Positions 35,864-44,710 are shown, numbered from the stretch's first letter. The stretch is 64,000 bases of DNA from G963677445 sp963678275 (GCA_963678275.1 OY782765.1:2542001-2606000), one strand, 5' to 3'. Notes: generated by a model not told the origin, from the sequence alone. Numbers and translations are program-made.

Positions 35864-36853
35864 TCAAAAAGCAAAAATAATTATCGTCACTAACAGATTC
35901 AGAATCGAAAGGGGTAATAAAACACTCCACGAGAATCTCCTAAGGTGGCCAGCATTTAAATATGGAAGAAAATATTTCACAGCAATGATTAAACTAAGGA
36001 TAATGAAGGACTTTAAAAATAATACACTCAATTGATATATTTGTTCCACATAATGAGCAGTCCATTCAGACCGGATAAAGGGCAGCTCATAACCTCCCCA
36101 AAAAACAAGAGAAATCATTATTGCCGAAACCGCCAGCAATGTATTCCAGGCAGTTTCGATAAAAATAATCTCTTTCCCCTGGTTTCTCCGGCTGCTTAAC
36201 GTCGCGAAACTGCCCGCCTCTCTTAAATAAATCTGCCTCGCGGTCTGCTGATAAACAATAGCTGAAAACAACACAAAAAAACCTGCCGGCTGTGTTATAA
36301 AACTCCATGAACTGATTTTCTGAGTTTCCGCGATTTTTAATATATTTATTGACTCCGCGCTAAAAAAGAGAGAAACAAAACAGAGAACCATTGGAATCAG
36401 CACAGGCAGATTTACAAATATAAGCCAACCGGGATTTTTTTCCTCACAACTTTTTTCAATTACCACATCTGTTAGCAAGGAGATAAATATAAAAGTAAAT
36501 AGATACAGGGGCAAAATAAACTCTTCTATCGGGTAAGAACCGGGCAGACCGAACAAATTTTCCAGCGGAGTTAATCCAAATGGTAAAAAGTTTAGTAACA
36601 GCAATAGCAGAATAAAGATAATCGCGAGAAAAAGATAAACTGCTAATTTCCCTTGTTTCTTCACCGGGGAAAAAACTGTCTTTAACAGATCAGCGATAAA
36701 TGATCTTTTAATAATATTTTTACGGTATCTGAATATCCTGTAAAAAAAATAATTATCAAGAAACCGGGTGACGGAAGAAGCCTGCAATATAAAAAGTATA
36801 ATCAGGCTGAGTTTCAGGATGATAAAAAAGATCACTCCGCTTTCGTCAAACAT
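35864..36853 (-). CDS. nuoH: Divergent NuoH-like membrane subunit
   Basis: 329 residues with about eight hydrophobic segments. The C-terminal third matches NuoH well: FWGGYELPF, then KSFIILSLIIAVKYFLPY and the tail SWSVLLPLSILNLLVT. The first cytoplasmic loop lacks the usual GERR and QNRxGPNR motifs, and the usual acidic PFDxPEAExEL...EYSG loop is replaced by REAGSFATLSSRRNQGKEI. The ATG overlaps nuoG by 8 bp. It is either a fast-evolving NuoH or a NuoH relative in another complex. Confidence 0.72.
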   Translation of the reverse strand: MFDESGVIFFIILKLSLIILFILQASSVTRFLDNYFFYRIFRYRKNIIKRSFIADLLKTVFSPVKKQGKLAVYLFLAIIFILLLLLLNFLPFGLTPLENLFGLPGSYPIEEFILPLYLFTFIFISLLTDVVIEKSCEEKNPGWLIFVNLPVLIPMVLCFVSLFFSAESINILKIAETQKISSWSFITQPAGFFVLFSAIVYQQTARQIYLREAGSFATLSSRRNQGKEIIFIETAWNTLLAVSAIMISLVFWGGYELPFIRSEWTAHYVEQIYQLSVLFLKSFIILSLIIAVKYFLPYLNAGHLRRFSWSVLLPLSILNLLVTIIIFAF

Positions 36854-38543
36854 TCCGCTCCCCTTTCAGATTTCTTTTATCCCTCTTTGAGTTGCCGGGA
36901 ATAACTCCCTCAAGTCCGATAGCGCTGTAATTTATTCCGCTAAGTATCTTCTTCTTTGCCGCCAGTTCATTAAAAATTTCCCTCTCCGACTCAAATTCCA
37001 GATCGTTTCCCGGTTTCGGGGAAATAAGACTTATCATTTTCCACGACGCCACAGCAAAAGAACTGCTGTTCAAAAACCAGCGGTCATCATCAGAGCCAAA
37101 CCTTTCTCTTCTTCCCGGCCTTATATGTTCATCGCGCGATTTTTCGCCACCGGTTTTAACCGCCGGACGCAATAACTGTATCCTTCCCTTCTCATTGATC
37201 ATGGTTCCATATTTCTCTTCCCATTTCAGGGTCGCGAACACTATATCGGAATACTCAACTGTTTCATTAATCACAGGGGTAAAATATATCAGCAGATCAA
37301 GTTTTTTAAGCGCTTCCTTCCACCTGCTGTCAAATTTCGGAAGATTATCCTCCAGCAATATCACCCCTTTTATCCGGCGATGTTTTATATCATCTATCAG
37401 CCATTGAAGATCATCATTTTTTTTGCCCGAATTTATACCGGCAAGTTTTGCCCCCCGGCTGTCGGGGCATTTATCATCTGAATATAAAAACTCATCACCC
37501 GAACCGGGAATTACCATCCGGTGAAAATCCATATTTTTTATACCCAGTCCGGCAGCAAACTTCCCGAGAAGATAATTCTCTTCTATCGTAGCGTAACCCG
37601 AACCTAAAACAGCCAGTTCTTCAGGTTTATAATCACGCAATAACCTGGCAGATAATAAAACTGCCTCCTCACGGCTGCAATTAAGAAGTTTTCCTTCTCT
37701 TCTGATATATGCGCCCCTCGCTCTTCTGCCGGTTTTATCCTCTCCAAGGCATAAATTCCTTCCTTTGTCACACATCCAGTATTCATTCACATCATGATTC
37801 ACGCGGGGTTTGATCTTATAAATCTCATTACGGGAAGTATATACATTTATGTTGCATCCCCTGGCACAAAAAATACAGATAGTCGGAGTTTCAGTCAGTT
37901 CCCATTTGTGAGCTCTCTCTTTTTCGTTCAATATTGTCAGGGCCCCTGAGGGACATATATCTGTGATATTTAATGAATAAGGATTAACTATCTTTTTGCC
38001 CGGGTAGAGGGAAAGTCTTGTCTCACCCCCTGAATGAATAAATGTCAGTTGTTTTTCCCCGGTTTTTTCTTCCAGAAACCTGGAGCATAATGAGCAGGAT
38101 ATACATTTGGCCTGATCAAATAAAATTCGGGGGCCGGGAAATATTTTTCTATTGATATGATTCTTAGTGGCTGCATTAAAACTTTTGCCACAGCCTGCCG
38201 CAAAAGCCGCTTCCTGAAGCTTACAGTCACCCGAACTGTCACATATATCGCACTCCGCGGGATGACCCGATAACAAAAATTCCAGCGCGGCTTTTCTTCC
38301 CTCAATTACTTTATCTGATTTCGTATAAACAACCATCGATTCTTCCGCGTAAGTTGAGCAGGATGTCCGCAACCCGGTATGACCTTCAATTTCAACGACA
38401 CAGACCCGGCAGCTTCCGGAAACAGAGAGCGCGGGATGCCGGCATAGATGGGGTATATCAATGCCGGAACCAAGAGCAGCCTCAAGTATGGTCTCTCCCT
38501 CGTTGAAGTTTACACTTCTTCCGTCTATTTTTATTTCCGGCAT
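36846..38543 (-). CDS. nuoG: NuoG-like NADH-quinone oxidoreductase subunit
   Basis: 565 residues, a short NuoG. Cluster ligands are in order: [2Fe-2S] Cys34, 45, 48, 62; His94, Cys98, 101, 107 for the His-ligated cluster; Cys147, 150, 153 and 197; and a CxxCxxxC set at 223, 226, 230 with Cys258. The C-terminal half is a shortened molybdopterin-oxidoreductase-like domain with DIVFATLKWEEKYGTMINEK. It carries electrons to NuoI. It follows the M16 peptidase by 13 bp and overlaps nuoH. Confidence 0.88.
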   Translation of the reverse strand: MPEIKIDGRSVNFNEGETILEAALGSGIDIPHLCRHPALSVSGSCRVCVVEIEGHTGLRTSCSTYAEESMVVYTKSDKVIEGRKAALEFLLSGHPAECDICDSSGDCKLQEAAFAAGCGKSFNAATKNHINRKIFPGPRILFDQAKCISCSLCSRFLEEKTGEKQLTFIHSGGETRLSLYPGKKIVNPYSLNITDICPSGALTILNEKERAHKWELTETPTICIFCARGCNINVYTSRNEIYKIKPRVNHDVNEYWMCDKGRNLCLGEDKTGRRARGAYIRREGKLLNCSREEAVLLSARLLRDYKPEELAVLGSGYATIEENYLLGKFAAGLGIKNMDFHRMVIPGSGDEFLYSDDKCPDSRGAKLAGINSGKKNDDLQWLIDDIKHRRIKGVILLEDNLPKFDSRWKEALKKLDLLIYFTPVINETVEYSDIVFATLKWEEKYGTMINEKGRIQLLRPAVKTGGEKSRDEHIRPGRRERFGSDDDRWFLNSSSFAVASWKMISLISPKPGNDLEFESEREIFNELAAKKKILSGINYSAIGLEGVIPGNSKRDKRNLKGERNV

Positions 38544-38556
38544 TTTATCCGCTTTT

Positions 38557-39816
38557 TTATGCTGCAGAATGCATAAATATATTTTTAGAACTGATTACTA
38601 TTTCAGAAAATATATTTTCATCAAGATATTTATTCGCCATTTCCAGAATATCTTCAGGTGTAACTTCATTGATCTCCTTCAGTGATTCCTCAACAGGTTT
38701 CACACGGTCAAAATAGATAAAGGACTGCGCCATTCTCATCATCCTGTTGGTTGTATTTTCAAGCCCCATCAAAATGCTGCCTTTAAGATATTCCTTTGCC
38801 CTGTTCAGCTCACTCTGCGATACTTCCCTTTTTCTGATTTTCCTGAATTCATTATATACCAGGGCTCTCACCTTTTCAGCAAGTTTTTCAGATGTGGAAA
38901 AGTATACGCCAAAGGTCGAAAGATCATAAAAGGAATTAAGAAAAGTATTTATCTGGTATGTAACACCATTTTTTTCTCTGACAGTCTGAAACAAACGTGA
39001 ACTTGAACCTTCGCCAAGAATATGCGAGAGCAATGTTATTTTTATTCTGTCATTGTGATTATACCCGGGAACTGTAGTTCCTATAATCATATGAGCCTGC
39101 TGTATCTCTTTCCCGACATGCAGGCAACCGGAAGTCATGGGAATATCGGTAATCACTCTTTTTCCGGCAAGACCCATATCCCTGGTCAGGTATTTTTGCG
39201 CCAGTTTTACCACTTTGTTATGCTCAACCAAACCTGAAACCACAATGTAGGTTCTGTCAAATCCATAATTTGCGCCAATAAATCTCAGAATATCCTCACG
39301 GGTAAAATTTCTGATATTATTTTCTGTACCTATGATAGGCATTCCAAGTGAATTACCATTAAGAACAAGTGATTCAAATTTATCAAAAATCAATTCTTCA
39401 GGAGAATCTTCAATATCATATAGTTCATCAACAATAACTCCCGACTCTCTTTCTATTTCATTCTCTCTGAATATCGAGTACTGCACCATATCGGCAAGCA
39501 CAGCGAAAGTTTTGTTTATATGTCTGCTAAGGCCTCTTCCATAAAAACAGGTATGTTCCTTTGATGTAAAGGCGTTCAGATACCCTCCAAGCGATTCAAT
39601 TTCAGAGGAGATCTTTTTCGCGCTTCGTTTTTCAGTTCCTTTGAAAAGCATATGTTCTAAAAAATGGCTTATGCCATTATTCTTTTCATTCTCATCTCTG
39701 CTCCCTACATCAAACCAGAATCCGAGTGAAAAGGACTTTACATAAGGAATATTTTCAGTTACAATTCTTACGCCGTTATCAAGTTCGGTTATATTAAATC
39801 CGTTCAAAATTGTCAT
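38557..39816 (-). CDS. M16 family zinc peptidase (PqqL/processing-peptidase type)
   Basis: 419 residues. The inverted zinc motif HFLEH is at 51-55 and the third ligand is Glu131 in VIVDELYD, the exact M16 spacing. No signal peptide is visible, so it is probably cytoplasmic, like the single-module MPP-type members. It heads a tight run with nuoG, nuoH and nuoI and has a good sigma70-like promoter 30 bp upstream. The substrate is unknown. Confidence 0.92.
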   Translation of the reverse strand: MTILNGFNITELDNGVRIVTENIPYVKSFSLGFWFDVGSRDENEKNNGISHFLEHMLFKGTEKRSAKKISSEIESLGGYLNAFTSKEHTCFYGRGLSRHINKTFAVLADMVQYSIFRENEIERESGVIVDELYDIEDSPEELIFDKFESLVLNGNSLGMPIIGTENNIRNFTREDILRFIGANYGFDRTYIVVSGLVEHNKVVKLAQKYLTRDMGLAGKRVITDIPMTSGCLHVGKEIQQAHMIIGTTVPGYNHNDRIKITLLSHILGEGSSSRLFQTVREKNGVTYQINTFLNSFYDLSTFGVYFSTSEKLAEKVRALVYNEFRKIRKREVSQSELNRAKEYLKGSILMGLENTTNRMMRMAQSFIYFDRVKPVEESLKEINEVTPEDILEMANKYLDENIFSEIVISSKNIFMHSAA

Positions 39817-39844
39817 CTAATCCATTTTATTATAAAGGGTTCTA

Positions 39845-39873
39845 AATATATTGAAATGCGCTTTGTCAATCAA
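39845..39873 (-). promoter_or_regulatory. Sigma70-like promoter of the M16 peptidase-nuoGHI run
   Basis: TTGATT (39868-39873) and TATATT (39845-39850) on the minus strand are separated by exactly 17 bases. Both hexamers are identical to those of the tRNA-Tyr promoter at 28.9 kb. The start would be near 39,838, leaving a leader of about 22 nt. Confidence 0.6.
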
Positions 39874-39893
39874 GCCGCTCTGTTTTCAGGACC

Positions 39894-39924
39894 AAAAAAA
39901 AGCCCGGAACAGATCCGGGCTTTA
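39894..39924 (-). terminator. Rho-independent terminator after the aminotransferase
   Basis: On the minus strand AAAGCCCGGA-TCTGT-TCCGGGCTTT is followed by a run of T. It begins about 20 bases after the aminotransferase stop and separates that gene from the M16 peptidase promoter. Confidence 0.9.
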
Positions 39925-39941
39925 TAAAAGACTAAATTTAT

Positions 39942-41156
39942 TTATGAATCAAATTCCGCTTTGTATTTACCGTAATAACTGATCATATTTTTATAGGCGG
40001 CGTCAAGTGTTTCATCCTGCGGAAGGAATACAACTCTGAAGTGACTGGTTCCCGGCACCTGTCCGAATCCTGTTCCGGGCACTACAACAACACCCGTTTC
40101 TTTAATCAGATTGGCGACAAAATGATTGTCATTCTGTTTTTTCAGCTCAACTTTAGGAAACGCGTAAAACGCTCCTTCAGGTTTAACGCATGAAATGCCT
40201 TCAATGCTGTTCAGCATTTCATAGGTCATATCCCTGCGTCGCTGTAATTTCACTATCGCTTCATCAATATGAGACTGGTCACCATCCAAAGCGGCAGGAA
40301 TGGCATACTGTTCCGGATGATTTGCCGATAATCTCGCTCTCAGAAGTTTGTTGATAGCTTCGATATAATCTTTCATCTGATCGAAATTACCACTTGTGAT
40401 TCCCCATCCGATCCTGAAACCGGGCACCATATAATTTTTGGATAAACCGCCGAATGTGATAACCGGCGCTTTATGATTTAATGAAGCGATAGAGATATGT
40501 TTTTTGCCGTCAAAAAGGAGTTTGTCATAAATTTCATCGGCGAATACAACAAGGTTATGTTCTTCGGCAATTTCGAGAAGACCCTCCAGAGTTTCCTTTT
40601 CAAAATTAGCCCCTGTCGGGTTATTTGGATTGATGATAATTATCGCTTTTGTTTTGTCATTGATCTTTTTGCGGATATCATCCAGATCGGGCTGCCAGCC
40701 GTTTGCTTCATCAAGGTAATATGGATTTTCAAATAGCTGTAGTTTGCTCTGAATGGCAGTATAGAGCGGATACCCGGGTGTGGGAGTTAAAACATTTTCC
40801 CCTTCGTTCAGCAATGCGGTCAGGCATATATCGATGGCTTCGCTCGCGCCTGTGGTAACAAAAACATCATGAATATTTTCAATTCCTTTTTTTCCCGCTT
40901 CCCTTTTGATCGCCTCAACAGCGGCAGGTATTCCTGATGAGGGGGAATAACCATTTTTGTTATCGATCATTGCCTGGTATGTTTTTTCCACCATCTCACG
41001 GGGAGGGGCAAAATCATATAAATTAGGATCGCCGATATTTAAATAAAGCATCTTCTTTCCCGACGCCGCAACCTGGTTGGCAAGCACAACAATATCTCTT
41101 ACAGCGTATGTAATATTCTCTGTCCTGATAGCAGGGGTTATTTTTCCAAAACTCAT
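39942..41156 (-). CDS. Class I PLP-dependent aminotransferase (alanine/aspartate type)
   Basis: 404 residues. Lys240 in GGLSKNYMVPGFRIGWG is the PLP-binding lysine; NPNNPTGANF and ADEIYDKLLF are the cofactor-site motifs. The overall pattern is closest to the AlaA-like alanine aminotransferases (pyruvate/2-oxoglutarate), but the exact substrate cannot be fixed from sequence. It is a single gene with its own terminator and is transcribed away from the acyl-CoA synthetase. Confidence 0.92.
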   Translation of the reverse strand: MSFGKITPAIRTENITYAVRDIVVLANQVAASGKKMLYLNIGDPNLYDFAPPREMVEKTYQAMIDNKNGYSPSSGIPAAVEAIKREAGKKGIENIHDVFVTTGASEAIDICLTALLNEGENVLTPTPGYPLYTAIQSKLQLFENPYYLDEANGWQPDLDDIRKKINDKTKAIIIINPNNPTGANFEKETLEGLLEIAEEHNLVVFADEIYDKLLFDGKKHISIASLNHKAPVITFGGLSKNYMVPGFRIGWGITSGNFDQMKDYIEAINKLLRARLSANHPEQYAIPAALDGDQSHIDEAIVKLQRRRDMTYEMLNSIEGISCVKPEGAFYAFPKVELKKQNDNHFVANLIKETGVVVVPGTGFGQVPGTSHFRVVFLPQDETLDAAYKNMISYYGKYKAEFDS

Positions 41157-41194
41157 ATATACTCCATAACTAAATAATACTTATTGATCGCTTA

Positions 41195-41223
41195 AAATTA
41201 ATTCAATTCCCCGCATTTAGCAA
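41195..41223 (-). promoter_or_regulatory. Possible promoter of the aminotransferase gene
   Basis: TTGCTA (41218-41223) and TAATTT (41195-41200) on the minus strand are 17 bases apart, about 40 bp before the ATG. The hexamers are weaker than at the other promoters, so this is a tentative call. Confidence 0.38.
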
Positions 41224-41321
41224 TTTTATTTTTCACTGCGCCCCCTCTTTATCCTCATTTAATTCAAATTAAGCGGGCCTCTAAAAAAATATTCCGTGAT
41301 TTTATTATATTTGTGCGCCGA

Positions 41322-41342
41322 TTAATCTGTTTAGCAGATTAA
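41322..41342 (+). promoter_or_regulatory. Perfect palindrome in the acyl-CoA synthetase leader
   Basis: TTAATCTG-TTTAG-CAGATTAA is an exact 8-bp inverted repeat with a 5-base spacer, 31 bases before the ATG at 41,374. TATATTTG lies just upstream (41,306-41,313), a match to the -7 box TAnnTTTG of Bacteroidetes, but no -33 TTG accompanies it. The palindrome could be a repressor operator or an RNA hairpin in the leader. Confidence 0.5.
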
Positions 41343-41373
41343 ATCATTTGTTCATCGAGAATGGGAGTATGTC

Positions 41374-43284
41374 ATGTCTGAAAAAACAATACCGGGTCTT
41401 TTTCTGAATAGTGTAAAAAAGTTTGGCGGCAATATCTTAATGTGGGAAAAAACCGGAGATCAGTTTGAAGGCTCTTCCTATCGGGAAATCTATAATTTAA
41501 CTGCAAAATTCGCCGGAGGACTGGCATCACTCGGACTTAGCCAGGGAGAGAGGGTAAGCCTTATATCCGAGGGAAGAAATGACTGGGTTATGAGTGAACT
41601 GGCCGTGCTCTTTAACGGGGCAATAAATGTTCCTATTTCAATAAAACTCAATGAACCGAACGACCTTAAATTTCGTCTCGCCCATTCAGAATGCAAAATG
41701 GTAATTGTTTCATCAGGCCAGCTTGAAAAAATCAGAAAAATAAAGAATGATCTGCCCGATCTCGAAAAAATTATTATCCTTGACAATATAGAAACTGAAG
41801 AGGATGAACTTACAAAAGAGGAGGTATTTACCGCAGGTGAAAAATATCTCCGTGAATATCCCGAATTTATGGAAAAACAGGCGGAAACAATTCAGGCTAA
41901 TGATTACGCGAATATTTGTTATACATCGGGCACAACAGCCGATCCGAAAGGTATAATTCTCACACACCGCAACTATACAGCCAATGTTGAACAGGCAACC
42001 GCGCTTCTCCCGATACCGGAATATTACGTAACGCTTCTTATTCTTCCCTGGGATCACGCTTTCGCGCATACTGCCGGAATTTACACCCTGATGAAAAACG
42101 GGGCTTCCATGGCGTCTATTCAGATCGGTTCCAATCCCATGGAAACTCTCAAAAACATCCCGCTGAATATTAAAGAAACCCGCCCCCATTTTCTTTTAAG
42201 TGTTCCGGCTCTCGCAAAAAATTTCAAAAAAAGCATACTTAAAGGAGTTCGCTCAAAAGGTCAGAAAATTGAGAACCTTTTTAATAAGGCGATGGATACT
42301 GCTATAGATTATAACGCAGAGGGTTATAATAAAGGTAAAGGACTAAAAAAATTAAAGAAACCTTTACTCGCTCTTTATGATAAAATTCTTTTCAGCAAGA
42401 TCAGGGAGAATTTCGGAGGCAGACTTGAGTTTTTTATCGGCGGCGGCGCTCTGCTTGATATTGAATTACAGCGCTTCTTTTATGCCATTGGCATACCGAT
42501 GTTCCAGGGTTACGGACTTACAGAAGCCGCGCCGGTAATATCGGCCAATGTTCCTGCCGAACATAAGCTGGGTTCATCAGGGAAGATTGTTCAGGGACTT
42601 CAGGTGAAAATATGCGATGATAAGGGCAATGAACTACCGGTCGGTCAGAAAGGTGAGATAGTGGTCAAAGGTGAGAATGTTATGGCCGGTTACTGGAAAA
42701 ATGAAGAAGCTACAAAAGAGTCAATCAGGGAGGGCTGGTTATTTACCGGCGATATGGGCTACCTCGATAAAGATGATTATTTATATGTTCTCGGCAGATT
42801 TAAAAGCCTTCTCATAGCGAGCGATGGTGAAAAATACAGTCCTGAGGGTATTGAAGAAGCTTATGTTGAGAAATCACCTTTCATCGAACAGATTATGCTG
42901 CATAATAACCAGGACCCATATACAACAGCGCTGGTTTACCCGTCAAAAGATAACCTCGGAAGATGGATTAAAGAAAACAATATAAATCATAAAACCGAGG
43001 AGGGTGAAGACAAGATACTTGAAAAGATTGAAGAGGAGATAAATATATTCAGAAGCGGCGGAAAATTTGAAAATGAATTTGCCGAACGCTGGCTCCCATC
43101 GGCTGTTGCCCTGATTGGTGAAGGTTTTACCGAGCAGAATAAATTCCTTAACAGCACATTAAAAATGGTCAGGGGAAAGATTACCGAATTTTATAAAAAC
43201 AGAATAGATTATATGCATATAGCCGAAGGGAAAAATATCAAAAATCACCAGAACAGAAAGATCATTCAAAGAATGGAGTTTTAA
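41374..43284 (+). CDS. AMP-forming acyl-CoA synthetase (long-chain type)
   Basis: 636 residues. The ATP/AMP motif ICYTSGTTADPKG is at 181-193, GYGLTEAAPVIS is in the middle and the hinge GWLFTGDMGYLDKDDYLYVLGR follows. The gene starts with ATG after GGGAG. It activates a fatty acid to acyl-CoA with ATP; the length and motifs fit the long-chain (FadD15/FAA) type better than PaaK. It is transcribed alone, away from the aminotransferase. The substrate range is not determinable here. Confidence 0.92.
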   Translation: MSEKTIPGLFLNSVKKFGGNILMWEKTGDQFEGSSYREIYNLTAKFAGGLASLGLSQGERVSLISEGRNDWVMSELAVLFNGAINVPISIKLNEPNDLKFRLAHSECKMVIVSSGQLEKIRKIKNDLPDLEKIIILDNIETEEDELTKEEVFTAGEKYLREYPEFMEKQAETIQANDYANICYTSGTTADPKGIILTHRNYTANVEQATALLPIPEYYVTLLILPWDHAFAHTAGIYTLMKNGASMASIQIGSNPMETLKNIPLNIKETRPHFLLSVPALAKNFKKSILKGVRSKGQKIENLFNKAMDTAIDYNAEGYNKGKGLKKLKKPLLALYDKILFSKIRENFGGRLEFFIGGGALLDIELQRFFYAIGIPMFQGYGLTEAAPVISANVPAEHKLGSSGKIVQGLQVKICDDKGNELPVGQKGEIVVKGENVMAGYWKNEEATKESIREGWLFTGDMGYLDKDDYLYVLGRFKSLLIASDGEKYSPEGIEEAYVEKSPFIEQIMLHNNQDPYTTALVYPSKDNLGRWIKENNINHKTEEGEDKILEKIEEEINIFRSGGKFENEFAERWLPSAVALIGEGFTEQNKFLNSTLKMVRGKITEFYKNRIDYMHIAEGKNIKNHQNRKIIQRMEF

Positions 43285-43399
43285 TTTCAGATTTATTTCA
43301 TTTTGTATTGAGTATAAAAAATTCGTCAGCCATAACCGGGGACAAAGTTGGAAGAGTGGGAATAAAGTATCATAAAACGCATGATATTATTTTTCCCCC

Positions 43400-43434
43400 A
43401 ATTCATAATTCATCATTCACAATTCATAATTCCC
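43400..43434. repeat. Heptamer array (AATTCAT type, 5 units)
   Basis: Five 7-base units: AATTCAT twice, CATTCAC, AATTCAT and AATTCCC. It lies between the acyl-CoA synthetase and the convergent hypothetical gene, whose 3' end it overlaps by about ten bases. Confidence 0.78.
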
Positions 43435-44158
43435 GTTTCCCTGTTCTGTCGCTTAATCGTTCGAAATCGAGGCCATATTTTTTGAAAAGATCGGAATATT
43501 TGCCATCTATTTCATTCTTCAGTTTTTCAAGGTCGGCGCTGAAGATTTCGAGACTAATATTTCCCCCGTAACTGAAATAATAATCGACAAAACATTTCAG
43601 GTAATCATTGGTCAGTCGTAAAATATTTTTAAAGGATATCATAGAGCTGCCATCCAGTATTTCCATTTTCTTTTCTTCTCCGGGCCTTAGAAGTTCGGAA
43701 TCGTTCAATTCGGAAAGATGGTCTATGCTCTCTTCAATCTCACTGTGGAATGACCAGTACCTGGCAAGATTGACAAGAGTTTTGATTATCTCCTTCAGTT
43801 TGCGATCTCTGATAGCTCTGAAATCGTCATAAGCCGATTCCTTATCATTTTCCCTGGTTAATTCAATATCATACTTTTTCAGCAGACCGGCAAGGTCTTC
43901 ATTCTCTGAAAAACTATCGGCAATATCCTTAAATTTTATATGAATTTTCTGATCAAAGGCAATTTCTCCATCCCCTTTAATTCCGCTCATGGCCAGGATA
44001 TCAAGGATTTCATCTGCCTTGTCCGGATGTTTCCTCCGAAGAAATTCCTCCGAAATTTCAAAGCTGTCACTTTCAGTATCAGGTTCATCTATAATGCTAA
44101 TTATATAAGATTTCAATTTTAATAATATGAAAAAGAGATCGTTGTTTTTGGAATTCAT
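43424..44158 (-). CDS. Hypothetical protein, mostly helical
   Basis: 244 residues from ATG at 44158, chosen because GGAG lies seven bases upstream; an in-frame start at 44236 would add 26 residues of unlikely sequence. It starts MNSKNNDLFFILLKLKSYI and is rich in charged helices (DRKLKEIIKTLVNLARYW, LEKLKNEIDGKYSDLFKKYG). I see no signal peptide, membrane segment or catalytic motif, and do not recognise the family. It stands alone between the S23 cassette and a convergent acyl-CoA synthetase gene. Confidence 0.7.
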   Translation of the reverse strand: MNSKNNDLFFILLKLKSYIISIIDEPDTESDSFEISEEFLRRKHPDKADEILDILAMSGIKGDGEIAFDQKIHIKFKDIADSFSENEDLAGLLKKYDIELTRENDKESAYDDFRAIRDRKLKEIIKTLVNLARYWSFHSEIEESIDHLSELNDSELLRPGEEKKMEILDGSSMISFKNILRLTNDYLKCFVDYYFSYGGNISLEIFSADLEKLKNEIDGKYSDLFKKYGLDFERLSDRTGKREL

Positions 44159-44297
44159 CACTTCTCCGTTTTTCCGGTTCCGGCCTTTCCCGCCAAAACT
44201 CCATTCAGTATCTTTTTGCCTATATAATCGAAACATTCCCCCGGAACTTAAATTTAAAATCGATTTAATTTAGTGTAAGAATCTGTAACCGGGGAGG

Positions 44298-44309
44298 GAT
44301 AGTGGAGAG
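44298..44309. repeat. Left inverted repeat flanking the S23 gene
   Basis: GATAGTGGAGAG here is matched exactly by its reverse complement at 44,822-44,833. The two lie on either side of the four-helix-bundle gene, 512 bp apart. The left copy runs into a (GTGGAGA)4 array. Confidence 0.7.
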
Positions 44310-44329
44310 TGGAGAGTGGAGAGTGGAGA
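44302..44329. repeat. Heptamer array (GTGGAGA)4
   Basis: Four exact GTGGAGA units, followed by two GGAAGAG-like units up to 44,345. A related GTGGAGAGTGAAGAG sequence lies near 59,292. Confidence 0.85.
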
Positions 44330-44347
44330 GGGAAGAGGGAAGAGTTT

Positions 44348-44710
44348 TCACCTGAGAGATTTCAGTAAGGCATTTAACATTTTATTTATCTCAATACATT
44401 TTCCTGCCAATAACTCATAAATCGTAAAATGCAAATAACCCAGTTTCTCTGAAAGTACCAGAAAAGTTTCTAATTCGGCCAGAGAACCCCGAGAGATACC
44501 TAAAAAATGTATAAACTCCTTTTTTGAGTTTCTGGCTTGTCCTTCAGCGATGTTTGCCGGGATAGAAGAAGCAGAACGACGGATCTGAGAAATCAATTCA
44601 AATTTTTCATCTGAAGGAAAGTTTTTTGTAATCTTGTAAATTTCAACTGTCAGATCAATTGATTTTTGCCAGACGATTAAGTCCCTGTAGGATTGTATTG
44701 TTGACGACAT
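44348..44710 (-). CDS. S23-type four-helix-bundle protein
   Basis: 120 residues. The signature WQKSIDLTVEIYKITKNFP, then RRSASSIPANIAEGQARNSKKEF and the following SLAELETFL, define the four-helix-bundle family first found in 23S rRNA intervening sequences and related to the Avd proteins of diversity-generating retroelements. No reverse transcriptase or variable repeat is near, so this is a stand-alone member. Its function is unknown. It lies between paaD and a hypothetical gene and is bounded by inverted repeats, suggesting a mobile cassette. Confidence 0.93.
   Translation of the reverse strand: MSSTIQSYRDLIVWQKSIDLTVEIYKITKNFPSDEKFELISQIRRSASSIPANIAEGQARNSKKEFIHFLGISRGSLAELETFLVLSEKLGYLHFTIYELLAGKCIEINKMLNALLKSLR

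Noticed and set aside
41374..43284. Phenylacetate-CoA ligase (paaK) feeding the nearby paa operon
   Set aside because: 636 residues is too long for PaaK (about 430) and the motifs and domain layout fit long-chain acyl-CoA synthetases.
44348..44710. Diversity-generating retroelement accessory gene (Avd)
   Set aside because: No reverse transcriptase, template repeat or variable-repeat target gene is in the window; only the four-helix-bundle family relation remains.
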